Of a stretch of DNA of 64,000 bases, positions 32,514-41,360 are shown one piece after another. The DNA comes from Streptomyces rimosus subsp. rimosus. GTDB lineage: Bacteria > Actinomycetota > Actinomycetes > Streptomycetales > Streptomycetaceae. Below the pieces are notes generated by a model. That model saw only the letters and a program-made list of their open reading frames with translations, was not told the origin of the DNA and made no database searches. Where the stretch lies: the NCBI RefSeq assembly GCF_000720725.1, contig NZ_JOCQ01000001.1:1-64000 (forward strand), in the 5' to 3' direction. How positions within the stretch are numbered: the stretch's first letter is position 1; every line of letters begins with the position of its first letter. The position numbers and the translations under genes were made by a program.

Positions 32514-32534
32514 CACCACCAAGGTCCGGTGGTG
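32514..32534. promoter_or_regulatory. inverted repeat CACCACC-N7-GGTGGTG
   Basis: This is a perfect 7-bp inverted repeat 21-41 bp upstream of the 67-residue peptide gene. It is followed by related strings (ataccacctcc, atttggtggc). It could be an operator or a leader hairpin for the DUF6895 operon. Confidence 0.5.
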
Positions 32535-32791
32535 CCCCGATACCACCTCCCAAACTACGCCCGAATCGACATATCGACCATTTGGTGGCAAGGGGGGCGG
32601 GCCGGTGCGCGACGGGTCCGCCTCCGCGGGTGCCCCGGTGAACTGCCCGGTCACCAACAGGTTCCCCAGTCACCAAAAAGTGCGTTCTTCCATGTCAGTG
32701 GCCACTCTCCTACGGTTCCCCGGTAACCACAGGAAACCGGGCTCACTTCGCTCCGGCGCTGCCGGGCCGCCCGACGACTTACGGAGACCGC

Positions 32792-33199
32792 ATGGCCGTC
32801 ACGCTCGTGAACCCCGAGGGGTTGCCGGAAATCCCCGCCTACCGGCAGGTGTCGATCGCGTCCGGATCGAAGCTCGTCTTCACTGCCGGGCAGGTCGCCT
32901 GGGACGCCGACGGGGTCACGGTCGGCGAGGGCGATCTCGCCGCCCAGGTCGAGCAGTGCTACCTCAACGTCGGTACGGCCCTGGCCGAGGCCGGTGCCTC
33001 TTTCGGCGATGTGGTGAAGATGTCCGTTTACGTCGTGGACTGGACCCCGGACAAGCTGCCCCTGTTCATGGAGGGCGTCGCCCGGGCGTCCGCGAAGCTG
33101 GGGAGCACGCCGGTGCCGCCGTCCACGCTGCTGGGGGTCGCGGCGCTGCACATACCCGAGCACCTGGTGGAGGTCGAGGCGACCGCGGTCATCGACTGA
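32792..33199 (+). CDS. Rid family protein (RidA-like)
   Basis: This 135-residue protein has the YjgF/Rid fold: VFTAGQVAWDADG, DLAAQVEQCYLNVGTALAEAG, VKMSVYVVDWTP and the C-terminal VEVEATAVI. RidA proper hydrolyses reactive enamine/imine intermediates with a conserved Arg in the region before VEVEA. Here that stretch reads PPSTLLGVAALHIPEHL, and the Arg is not evident. It may belong to another Rid subfamily. It is divergent from the DUF6895 operon. Confidence 0.88.
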   Translation: MAVTLVNPEGLPEIPAYRQVSIASGSKLVFTAGQVAWDADGVTVGEGDLAAQVEQCYLNVGTALAEAGASFGDVVKMSVYVVDWTPDKLPLFMEGVARASAKLGSTPVPPSTLLGVAALHIPEHLVEVEATAVID

Positions 33200-33232
33200 A
33201 CCCTCCGTCGATGCCGGGGTGCTGACGCTCCG

Positions 33233-33778
33233 TCAGCCGAAGAGGTCGTCCGCCCCCGACTCCGTCACATGCGCCCCCATGTTCCGCTCCATCATGCGCA
33301 GCGCCGCGTCGGCGAGGTCGGGGTGGATGTGGGCCACCGCGTCGCGCGGGACGGTCACGTCCAGGTGGCGGATGTGCGCGTCCAGGGCCGAGTACAGCAC
33401 GCACTGCTCGGTGACCTGGCCGCACAGCACTGTCCGCCGGATGCCGTGCTGGCCGAGCAGGTACTCCAGCGGTGTCTCGTAGAAGATCGAATGGCGGGCC
33501 TTGACCACGAACAGCGAGGAGTCGTCGGGGCGGATCGGCTCCACCACGTCGGCGTACGGGCCGTCCAGTGCCATCCGCAGGATCTCGTCGTGGTGCGAGC
33601 GCCACCGGCCGAAGTTGTCGTTGACGTAGATGACCTCGACGTCCGAGCCGTCCGCGCGGGCGCGCTCCAGGGCGCGCAGCATGCCGGGCAGCGCCTCGCG
33701 GACCGACGGCAGCAGCCGTTCGGCGTCCTCGTGCTCGTACGTGTTGATCATGTCGATCACGATGAGCGCCGTACGCAT
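33233..33778 (-). CDS. isochorismatase-family cysteine hydrolase
   Basis: This 181-residue protein has the catalytic triad of the family: Asp9 (LIVIDMIN), Lys93 (VVKARHS) and Cys126 (VTEQCV), with a cis-peptide-like stretch before the Cys. Members hydrolyse isochorismate, nicotinamide or other amides. Its ATG lies one base after the decarboxylase stop, so the two form an operon. An amide or amine-related substrate would fit that context, but this is not proven. Confidence 0.88.
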   Translation of the reverse strand: MRTALIVIDMINTYEHEDAERLLPSVREALPGMLRALERARADGSDVEVIYVNDNFGRWRSHHDEILRMALDGPYADVVEPIRPDDSSLFVVKARHSIFYETPLEYLLGQHGIRRTVLCGQVTEQCVLYSALDAHIRHLDVTVPRDAVAHIHPDLADAALRMMERNMGAHVTESGADDLFG

Positions 33779-33779
33779 G

Positions 33780-35258
33780 TCAGCCGTTCCCCTCGATGAG
33801 CACCCGGACGGTCTTCAGCTCGGGATCGGCCGCGTCGGGCACGTTCATCCCGGCCTCCACCCCGCTCGTCAGGTAGCGCACCACGGGCCCGTCGAGCCGC
33901 TCGCCGGGCAGGGCCGCCGGGATGCCCGGGGGATAGGGCGTCAGCATCTCCGCCACGACCCGGCCGGCCGCCGCGCTCGCCGGTACGTCCTCGGTCCGGC
34001 CGAAGTACGCGTCGCGCGGCAGGCACACCTGCTCCAGCCGCAGCTCGCCCGGCGTCGGCACCGCCACCTCGGGCGCCGGGCGCAGCTCCGCCGCGTGCCG
34101 CGACAGGTCGCGCAGGGCGTCGAGCAGCACCGCGGTGGTCGACGGGTCGTCCGCATGGGTGAGCTGGGCACTGATCCGGCGGTGGTCGGCGAGGTGGGCG
34201 TCCACGGCGCGGTGCTCGCGCAGCCAGTCGGCGGCCCGGTAGCCGCTCGTGCCCAGGCCGCTGACGTCGATGACCACGGGCAGCGGGTCGAAGTCGTGGG
34301 CCAGGCCGGGGCCGCAGAAGTCGTTCCGGTCGTTGACGTGCAGTCCGTCGATGGCCTCGATGTCGGCGCGTACCCGGTCCGCCAGGTCCAGGGCCCGGCC
34401 CATCAGGTCACGGCCCCGCAGGGCCATCTGCCGCCGCCAGCCGTCGAGTCCGGCGTACAGCAGCACCGAAGGGCTGGTCGTGCCGAACAGGTCCGCCCGG
34501 GACTTCAGGACCGTCGGCCGGATCAGGTCGCCCCGCAGGTGGAACACCGAGCCCTGCTCCAGCCCGCTGCCCATCTTGTGAATGCTGGTCACACAGACAT
34601 CGGCGCCCGCGTCCATCGCCCAGGACGGCAGGTCCGGGTGGAAGGGCAGGTGCGCGCCCCACGCCTCGTCCACGATCAGCGGGCGCCCGCGCCGGTGGCA
34701 CACCTCCGCCAGGGCGCGCAGGTCCGCGCAGGCACCGTACGGAGTGGGGCTGGTGACCAGTGCGCCGCGCGCGTCCGGGTGCTCCTCGAAGGCCCGCTCG
34801 AACGCCTCGGCCGACGGCGGGTGGGCGATCCGGCGCTCCGCGTCCCACTGCGGGTCCACCCAGACCGGCTCCATGCCGGACAGGATCAGGCCCGACACCA
34901 CGGACTTGTGCGCGTCCCGGCCGACCAGCAGCTTCTCGTGCGGACCCGCCACCGACAGCATCGCCGCCTTGACCGACAGGGAGCTGCCGCAGGTGGAGAA
35001 GAAGGTGTGGGTGGCGTGCACCGCGTCCGCCATCAGCGCCTCGGCCCGCTCCAGCACCTCGGCCCGGCCCAGCCGGTCGTCCAGCCCTCCGGAGGCCAGC
35101 AGATCGCCGTGGAACACCGCGTCGCCGAGCACCTCGCGCACCATCGGGTCGGCGCCGCGGGCCTGCTTGTGGCCCGGCGGTGTGAAGGAGACCTCGCCCG
35201 CGTGACGGTAGCGGGCCAGCGCCTCCAGAACCGGGGCCTGCGTGTGATCGACAGCCAT
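33780..35258 (-). CDS. Orn/Lys/Arg decarboxylase-type PLP enzyme
   Basis: This 492-residue fold-type I PLP enzyme of the short (Bacillus SpeA-like) decarboxylase class starts at ATG 35258. It shows FTPPGHKQ near residue 26, DEAWGAHLPF (Asp197) and the PLP-binding lysine in TSIHKMGSG (Lys228). It would decarboxylate a basic amino acid to a diamine or agmatine; the substrate is not fixed by sequence. The downstream isochorismatase-like gene is one base away. It is divergent from the formate dehydrogenase operon. Confidence 0.88.
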   Translation of the reverse strand: MAVDHTQAPVLEALARYRHAGEVSFTPPGHKQARGADPMVREVLGDAVFHGDLLASGGLDDRLGRAEVLERAEALMADAVHATHTFFSTCGSSLSVKAAMLSVAGPHEKLLVGRDAHKSVVSGLILSGMEPVWVDPQWDAERRIAHPPSAEAFERAFEEHPDARGALVTSPTPYGACADLRALAEVCHRRGRPLIVDEAWGAHLPFHPDLPSWAMDAGADVCVTSIHKMGSGLEQGSVFHLRGDLIRPTVLKSRADLFGTTSPSVLLYAGLDGWRRQMALRGRDLMGRALDLADRVRADIEAIDGLHVNDRNDFCGPGLAHDFDPLPVVIDVSGLGTSGYRAADWLREHRAVDAHLADHRRISAQLTHADDPSTTAVLLDALRDLSRHAAELRPAPEVAVPTPGELRLEQVCLPRDAYFGRTEDVPASAAAGRVVAEMLTPYPPGIPAALPGERLDGPVVRYLTSGVEAGMNVPDAADPELKTVRVLIEGNG

Positions 35259-35562
35259 GCGGCAGGGGTTCCCCGGGCCCGGACGGGTCAATCACCGCAC
35301 CGTTCGATTCCGCCGCGCCGTACCCCGCCCGCACCGCGCCCGGCGCCGGTGGATCTTTCCCGTCCGGGCGGGTTTTCCCAGCCCGGCGCGGGGAACCCGC
35401 CCTCGCGCCGCCGGTCGGCACCGGCGGCACCGTCCCGCCGCGCCGGTGCGCCGCCTGCCGCCCCCGCTCGCAGCCGGAGCTTCGGCGGGCGAGCCTTTTC
35501 AGGAGGCACCCGCCGCCGGGGCCACCGCCATGGCGGACCGCAGACGCGCTGGAGGAGAAGCG
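35259..35562. other. divergent promoter region, no gene
   Basis: This is 304 bp between the decarboxylase and formate dehydrogenase starts. It is GC-rich with no clear promoter or palindrome recognised by eye. GGAGGAG at 35551 is the ribosome-binding site of the dehydrogenase. Confidence 0.4.
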
Positions 35563-38500
35563 ATGGGCGTGCGCAAACGGGTTCGCGACTGGCCCGTGTA
35601 CCGGCAGCTGACCGGGGGCGACCCGCTGGGCCGGGGCCGCGCCGCGATGTCGCCGTACACCGAGCGGCTGCGCCCGCGCACCGACACCGCCGACCGGACC
35701 GTGCGCTCGGTCTGCCCGTACTGCGCGGTCGGCTGCGGCCAGCAGGTGTACGTCAAGGACGAGAAGGTCGTCCAGATCGAGGGCGACCCCGACTCGCCCG
35801 TCAGCCGCGGCCGGCTCTGCCCCAAGGGTTCGGCGACCCTCCAGCTCACCACCGGCTCCTCGCGCCGCCACCAGGTGCTCTACCGGCGCCCGCACGGCAC
35901 GGACTGGGAGCCGCTGGACCTGGAGACGGCCATGGACATGGTCGCCGACCGGGTCATCGAGACGCGTCGCCGTACCTGGGAGTGGGAGTCCGCCGAAGGG
36001 CTCCGCACGGCCCGCACCCTGGGCATCGCGAGCCTCGGCGGCGCCACCCTCGACAACGAGGAGAACTACCTCATCAAGAAGCTGCTGACCGGCCTCGGCG
36101 TGGTCCAGGTGGAGAACCAGGCCCGGGTCTGCCACAGCTCCACGGTCGCCGGCCTCGGCACGTCCTTCGGGCGCGGCGGCGCGACCACCTTCATGCAGGA
36201 CCTCCAGCACGCGGACTGCATCGTCATCCAGGGCTCGAACTTCGCCGAGGCGCACCCCGTCGGCTTCCAGTGGGTCATGGAGGCGAAGGCCCGCGGCGCC
36301 CGCGTCATCCACGTCGATCCGCGCTACACCCGTACGAGCGCCCTGGCCGACCTGCACGTCCCGATCCGGGCGGGCAGCGACATCGCTTTTCTCGGCGGGA
36401 TCATCCATTACGTCCTGAGCGAGGAGAAGGACTTCCGCGAGTACGTCCTGCACTACACCAACGCCGCCACCCTCGTCGGCGAGGACTTCCAGGACACCGA
36501 GGACCTGGACGGCGTCTTCTCCGGCCTGGAGGAGGCCGAGCACCACTACGACCCGATGAGCTGGCAGTACGAGGGCGTGGACGTCCAGGCGCCGTCCGGA
36601 GAGGTGGACGAGCAGTACGAGGCCCGCGTCAAGGAGGCCGGCGGGTCCGAGACGCACGGCTCCGGCGGCGCCCCCACCGGCTCCCAGGCGCCCCGCGACG
36701 AGACGCTGCAGCACCCGCGCTGCGTCTACCAGGTCCTCAAGCGCCACTACGCCCGCTACACCCCCGAGATGGTCGAGCGGATCTGCGGTGTGCCGCGGGA
36801 GACGTTCCTGCGGGTGTGCGAGGACCTGACCGCCAACTCGGGCCGGGACCGCACCAGCGCCTTCTGCTACGCGGTGGGCTGGACCCAGCACTCGGTCGGC
36901 GCGCAGTACATCCGCGCCGCGAGCGTCCTGCAACTGCTTCTCGGCAACATCGGCCGCCCCGGCGGCGGCATCCAGGCCCTGCGCGGCCACGCCTCCATCC
37001 AGGGCTCCAGCGACATCCCCACCCTCTTCAACCTGCTGCCCGGCTACCTGCCGATGCCGCACGCGCACGCCCACGAGGACCTGGACACGTTCGTGCAGGC
37101 GAGCCGCACGGAGAAGGGTTTCTGGGGCGACATGCGCGCCTACTTCGTCAGCCTGCTCAAGTCGTACTACGGCGACGCGGCGACCGCCGGCAACGACTAC
37201 TGCTTCGGTCACCTGCCGCGGCTGACCGGCGCGCATTCCACGTACGAGACCGTCATGGCGCAACTCGACGGCACCTGCAAGGGCTACTTCCTGATGGGGG
37301 AGAACCCCGCCGTCGGCTCCGCCAACACCCGCCTCCAGCGCCTGGGCATGGCCAACCTGGAGTGGCTGGTCGTCCGGGACTTCTCGCTCATCGAGTCGGC
37401 GACCTGGTGGCAGGACGGGCCGGAGATCGAGACCGGCGAGCTGCGGACCGAGGACATCGGTACCGAGGTGTTCTTCTTCCCCGCCGCCGCGCACACCGAG
37501 AAATCCGGGTCCTTCACCAACACCAACCGCTGGGTGCAGTGGCACCACGCGGCGGTCGAGCCGGAGGGCGACGCCCGCAGCGACCTGTGGTTCATGTACC
37601 ACCTCGGCCGCCGCATCAAGGCGAAGCTGGCCGCCTCCACCGACCCCATGGACCGGCCCGTACAGGACCTGACCTGGGACTATCCGGTCGAGGGGCCGCT
37701 TGAGGAGCCGGTCGCCGACGCGGTGCTCGCCGAGATCAACGGGCGCGGTCCGGACGGCGCGCCGCTGACCGCGTACACCGAGCTGAAGGACGACGGCTCG
37801 ACGCGGTGCGGCTGCTGGATCTACTGCGGCGTCTACGCCGACGGCGTCAACCAGGCGGCCCGCAAGAAGCCGCACACCGAACAGGACTGGGTGGCCGCCG
37901 AGTGGGCCTGGGCCTGGCCCGCCAACCGCCGCATCCTCTACAACCGCGCGTCGGCCGCCCCGGACGGCACGCCGTGGAGCGAACGCAAGGCGTACGTGTG
38001 GTGGGACCCGGCCGAGGGCCGGTGGACCGGCCACGACATCCCGGACTTCGTGCCCGACCGCGCGCCCGACTTCGTGCCGCCGGAGGGCGCGAGCGGCCCC
38101 GACGCGCTGCGCGGCGACGACCCGTTCATCATGCAGGCGGACGGCAAGGGCTGGCTGTACGCGCCCGCGGGGCTGGTGGACGGGCCGCTGCCCACGCACT
38201 ACGAGCCGCAGGACTCCCCGTTCGGGAACGCGCTCTACCCGTCCACGCCGCGCTCGCCGGTCCGCCGCGTCCACCCCCGCGAGGGCAACCGCTACCACCC
38301 GAGCGGCGACGAACCGGGCGCCGGCGTCTACCCGTACATCGTCACCACCCACCGCCTCACCGAGCACTTCACCGCGGGCGGCATGAGCCGCTGGTCGCCC
38401 TACCTGGCCGAACTCCAGCCGGAGTTCTTCTGCGAGGTCTCCCCGCAGCTCGCCGCCGAACGCGGCCTGGAGCACCTGGGCTGGGCCACCATCGTCACCG

Positions 38501-38811
38501 CGCGCAACGCCGTCGAGGCCCGCGTCATGGTGACCGAGCGGATCAAGTCGCTGACCGTACAGGGCCGTACGGTCCACCAGATCGGCCTGCCGTTCCACTG
38601 GGGACCCAACGGCGTGGTGACCGGCGACGCCGCCAACGAACTGGTCGCCATCGCGCTCGACCCCAACGCCCACATCCAGGAGGACAAGGCGCTGACCGCC
38701 GACATCCGGCCCGGCCGCCGGCCGCGCGGCCCCGACCTGCCCAGGCTGGTCGCGGCCTACCGCGAGCGCGCCGGCATCGACGAGACCACCGGGACGGAGG
38801 CCCGCACATGA
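35563..38811 (+). CDS. formate dehydrogenase, molybdopterin catalytic subunit
   Basis: This 1082-residue molybdopterin oxidoreductase has an N-terminal [4Fe-4S] site with Cys51, Cys54, Cys58 and Cys86 (CPYCAVGC and LCPKG). The predicted metal ligand is Cys190 in VCHSS, a Cys rather than Sec formate dehydrogenase. The C-terminal molydopterin-binding domain starts near residue 925. No Tat signal is present, so the subunit may face the cytoplasm. A perfect GGAGGAG precedes ATG 35563. Its stop overlaps the Fe-S subunit start (ATGA). Accessory genes such as fdhD are not in the window. Confidence 0.92.
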   Translation: MGVRKRVRDWPVYRQLTGGDPLGRGRAAMSPYTERLRPRTDTADRTVRSVCPYCAVGCGQQVYVKDEKVVQIEGDPDSPVSRGRLCPKGSATLQLTTGSSRRHQVLYRRPHGTDWEPLDLETAMDMVADRVIETRRRTWEWESAEGLRTARTLGIASLGGATLDNEENYLIKKLLTGLGVVQVENQARVCHSSTVAGLGTSFGRGGATTFMQDLQHADCIVIQGSNFAEAHPVGFQWVMEAKARGARVIHVDPRYTRTSALADLHVPIRAGSDIAFLGGIIHYVLSEEKDFREYVLHYTNAATLVGEDFQDTEDLDGVFSGLEEAEHHYDPMSWQYEGVDVQAPSGEVDEQYEARVKEAGGSETHGSGGAPTGSQAPRDETLQHPRCVYQVLKRHYARYTPEMVERICGVPRETFLRVCEDLTANSGRDRTSAFCYAVGWTQHSVGAQYIRAASVLQLLLGNIGRPGGGIQALRGHASIQGSSDIPTLFNLLPGYLPMPHAHAHEDLDTFVQASRTEKGFWGDMRAYFVSLLKSYYGDAATAGNDYCFGHLPRLTGAHSTYETVMAQLDGTCKGYFLMGENPAVGSANTRLQRLGMANLEWLVVRDFSLIESATWWQDGPEIETGELRTEDIGTEVFFFPAAAHTEKSGSFTNTNRWVQWHHAAVEPEGDARSDLWFMYHLGRRIKAKLAASTDPMDRPVQDLTWDYPVEGPLEEPVADAVLAEINGRGPDGAPLTAYTELKDDGSTRCGCWIYCGVYADGVNQAARKKPHTEQDWVAAEWAWAWPANRRILYNRASAAPDGTPWSERKAYVWWDPAEGRWTGHDIPDFVPDRAPDFVPPEGASGPDALRGDDPFIMQADGKGWLYAPAGLVDGPLPTHYEPQDSPFGNALYPSTPRSPVRRVHPREGNRYHPSGDEPGAGVYPYIVTTHRLTEHFTAGGMSRWSPYLAELQPEFFCEVSPQLAAERGLEHLGWATIVTARNAVEARVMVTERIKSLTVQGRTVHQIGLPFHWGPNGVVTGDAANELVAIALDPNAHIQEDKALTADIRPGRRPRGPDLPRLVAAYRERAGIDETTGTEART

Positions 38812-39758
38812 CCGACCACCTGCTCAGCGGCGTCGAACCGGACCCCGCCGGGGACGCGGGCCACCCCGACGCGCCGCCCCGCGCGGGCTTCTTCACCGAC
38901 ACCTCGGTGTGCATCGGCTGCAAGGCGTGCGAGGTCGCCTGCAAGGAGTGGAACGCCATTCCCGAGGACGGGCTGTCCCTGACCGGGATGAGCTACGACA
39001 ACACCCAGGGCCTCGGGGCCTCGACCTGGCGGCACGTGGCCTTCATCGAACAGTCCCCGCCGGCTCCCGAGGGGCGTACGGAACTGCCGCTGACAGACGG
39101 GCAGGGAAGCCAAGGACCGGGTGGAGCGGGCGGAACGGACGGCTCCGGCGGCGATCTGCGCTGGCTGATGGCCTCCGACGTGTGCAAGCACTGCACCCAC
39201 GCCGCCTGCCTGGACGTCTGCCCCACCGGATCGCTCTTCCGCACCGAGTTCGGCACCGTCGTGGTCCAGGAGGACATCTGCAACGGCTGCGGCTACTGCG
39301 TCCCCGCCTGCCCGTACGGCGTCATCGAGCAGCGCCCGTCCGACGGCCGCGCCTTCAAGTGCACGATGTGCTACGACCGGCTCGGCGCCGGGCAGGAGCC
39401 CGCCTGCGCCAAGGCGTGCCCGACCGAGTCCATCCAGTACGGGCCGCTGGACGAACTCCGCGAACGGGCCGCGCTGCGCGTCGACCAGCTGCACGCGGCC
39501 GGAGTCACCGACGCGCGGCTGTACGGGCACGAGCCCACCGACGGCGTCGGCGGCGACGGCGCGTTCTTCCTGCTCCTGGACGAGCCCGAGGTCTACGGGC
39601 TGCCGCCGGACCCCGTGGTGACCACCCGCGACCTGCCCGCGATGTGGAAGCACGCGGGCACCGCGGCGCTCTCGCTGATCGGCGGGGCGGCACTGTCGTT
39701 CGCCGTGCCCGCACTGAAACACCTGGCCGGGACCACCGGACGGAAGGGATGGCGATGA
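38808..39758 (+). CDS. formate dehydrogenase, Fe-S (beta) subunit
   Basis: This 316-residue protein has four ferredoxin-type Cys clusters (CIGCKACEVACKEW, CKHCTHAACLDVCP, CNGCGYCVPACPYG, CTMC plus CAKACP), as in FdhH/HybA-like electron-transfer subunits. It passes electrons from the catalytic subunit to the membrane. A hydrophobic stretch near the C-terminus (ALSLIGGAALSFAVPALKHL) may be a membrane anchor. It overlaps both neighbours by ATGA. Confidence 0.93.
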   Translation: MTDHLLSGVEPDPAGDAGHPDAPPRAGFFTDTSVCIGCKACEVACKEWNAIPEDGLSLTGMSYDNTQGLGASTWRHVAFIEQSPPAPEGRTELPLTDGQGSQGPGGAGGTDGSGGDLRWLMASDVCKHCTHAACLDVCPTGSLFRTEFGTVVVQEDICNGCGYCVPACPYGVIEQRPSDGRAFKCTMCYDRLGAGQEPACAKACPTESIQYGPLDELRERAALRVDQLHAAGVTDARLYGHEPTDGVGGDGAFFLLLDEPEVYGLPPDPVVTTRDLPAMWKHAGTAALSLIGGAALSFAVPALKHLAGTTGRKGWR

Positions 39759-40834
39759 CCGGCTCCGATGTCACCCGCGAGGGCCCGGAGGGCGAGCGCC
39801 CCGGCCGGGACGCCGCGCCGGGGATGCTGCGCGGCGGGCCGGGCGCCGACGGGGGAAGGCGCCGCAAGGGCGGCAGGCGCGGTCGCGGTGAACAGCTCAT
39901 GGCACCCCCGGCCGACTTCACGTCGTACTACGGCAGGCCGGTCATCAAGGCGCCCGCCTGGCGCGCCCGGGACATCGCCGGGTACTTCTTCCTCGGCGGT
40001 CTGGCCGGTGCCGGATCGGTGCTGGCCGCCGGCGCCCACGCGACGGGCCGCACCACCACCGCGACCGCGATGAAGATCTCCTCCCTCGCCGCGGTCTCGC
40101 TGTCCACCGCCGCCCTCGTCAACGACCTCGGCAGACCGGACCGCTTCGCGAACATGCTGCGGGTGGTCAAGCCGACCTCGCCGATGAGCGTCGGCTCCTG
40201 GCTGCTGGCCGCCTACGGGCCCGCCGCGGGCGCCGCGGCCGCCTCCGCGGTCACCGGGCGGCTGCCCCGGGCGGGCGCGGCGGCGACCGGCGCCGCGGCG
40301 CTCCTCGGCCCGGCCGTCGCCACGTACACCGCGGTCCTCGCGGCGGATACCGCCGTACCCGCCTGGCACGGTGCCCACCGCGAACTGCCGTACCTGTTCG
40401 CGGCGTCGGCGACGGCCGCGGCCGCCGGGATGGCGCTCGTCGTCGGGCCCGTACGGGAGACCGCGCCCGCCCGCTGCGCCGCGGTCCTGGCCGCGGTGGC
40501 CGACAGCGCCGTGCACAAGGCCGCCGAGGAGCGGCTCGGCATGGTCGCGGAGACCTATCGCACCGGCCGGGCCGGGAAGCTGCTGCGTACGGCGCGCGCC
40601 CTCACGGCGCTCGGCGCCGCGGGCGGCGCGCTGTCCGGCGGCCGTGCACGCCCCCTGGCAGCGGCGAGCGGCCTCGCCCTGCTCGCCGGTTCCGTGTGCA
40701 CCCGCTTCGGGATCTTCGCGGCCGGCATCGCCTCCGCCGAGGACCCGAAATACACCGTCGTACCCCAACGGGCGGCCAAGGAAGCCCGCCGCACCACCCC
40801 AGCGCCCAGCGCGGAGAGGACACAGCCCACATGA
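39755..40834 (+). CDS. NrfD-type membrane subunit of the formate dehydrogenase
   Basis: This 359-residue protein has a basic, disordered N-terminus (about 50 residues) followed by about eight hydrophobic segments, as in NrfD/PsrC membrane subunits. The signature region DIAGYFFLGGLAGAGSVLAA and DLGRPDRFANMLRVVKPTSP are conserved in this family. It should link the Fe-S subunit to the quinone pool. Start ATG 39755 overlaps the previous stop. Confidence 0.92.
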   Translation: MTGSDVTREGPEGERPGRDAAPGMLRGGPGADGGRRRKGGRRGRGEQLMAPPADFTSYYGRPVIKAPAWRARDIAGYFFLGGLAGAGSVLAAGAHATGRTTTATAMKISSLAAVSLSTAALVNDLGRPDRFANMLRVVKPTSPMSVGSWLLAAYGPAAGAAAASAVTGRLPRAGAAATGAAALLGPAVATYTAVLAADTAVPAWHGAHRELPYLFAASATAAAAGMALVVGPVRETAPARCAAVLAAVADSAVHKAAEERLGMVAETYRTGRAGKLLRTARALTALGAAGGALSGGRARPLAAASGLALLAGSVCTRFGIFAAGIASAEDPKYTVVPQRAAKEARRTTPAPSAERTQPT

Positions 40835-41217
40835 CCCGCACACCCCACAACGACGAACCCGCGCAGGTCGTGCTCAGCGCGCAGTCGCCGGCCGACGCGG
40901 AGGCCGTGCTCGGCACGCTGCGCAGCTGCTTCGCCTCCGACCGCGCGGACGGCGACACCCCGCACGACGAGCCCAAGCAGCCCGGCCACCCGATGGTCTG
41001 GACGGAGAACTTCGAGACCTCGGAAGTGCAGGGCGACGTCCGCAAGGGCACCCAGCCGTCCGCCCCCGTCACCGTGAACCTCCAGGGCAGCCCGCTGGCC
41101 GTGGACCGGCTCCGGGACGTGCTGACGCGCGCGTTCGCCGTCCGTATGGAAGGAACGGTGTCGGGCGACCAGGAGGTCGAACTCCAGCTCGTCCTGGAGC
41201 AGCCGGACCAGGACTGA
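40831..41217 (+). CDS. small conserved protein of the formate dehydrogenase operon
   Basis: This 128-residue cytoplasmic protein starts at ATG 40831, which overlaps the NrfD-type gene's stop. It has short strands and helices without recognised catalytic residues; the end is acidic (EVELQLVLEQPDQD). The coupling suggests an assembly or stability role for the complex. It is followed by a long perfect terminator hairpin. Confidence 0.72.
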   Translation: MTRTPHNDEPAQVVLSAQSPADAEAVLGTLRSCFASDRADGDTPHDEPKQPGHPMVWTENFETSEVQGDVRKGTQPSAPVTVNLQGSPLAVDRLRDVLTRAFAVRMEGTVSGDQEVELQLVLEQPDQD

Positions 41218-41236
41218 CCAGCCTCTGCCGTACGCC

Positions 41237-41281
41237 CACCGGTGCCGCGGACCCGCCATTGCAGGGTCCGCGGCACCGGTG
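41237..41281. terminator. strong terminator hairpin
   Basis: A perfect 18-bp stem (caccggtgccgcggaccc and its complement) with a nine-base loop closes the formate dehydrogenase operon. No T-run follows. Confidence 0.85.
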
Positions 41282-41320
41282 CGTTCCGGCCGTCGACTCA
41301 GTCTCTCGCTTCTCGTGTAT

Positions 41321-41333
41321 CTTGGAAACCAAG
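41321..41333. promoter_or_regulatory. inverted repeat CTTGG-AAA-CCAAG
   Basis: This is a perfect 13-bp palindrome 28 bp upstream of the MarR gene. It is a likely operator for autoregulation by the MarR protein. Confidence 0.55.
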
Positions 41334-41360
41334 GGAAATGAGTGAGAGGGTGGGCGTAGC

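Noticed and set aside
33630..37703. A 1357-codon plus-strand frame
   Set aside because: It overlaps the decarboxylase in antisense and the formate dehydrogenase in another frame. No known motif or ribosome-binding site supports it.
34408..38673. A 1421-codon open frame on the minus strand
   Set aside because: It lies antisense to the formate dehydrogenase gene and part of the decarboxylase. Its composition is Arg/Gly/Val-rich and motif-free, as expected from high third-position GC.
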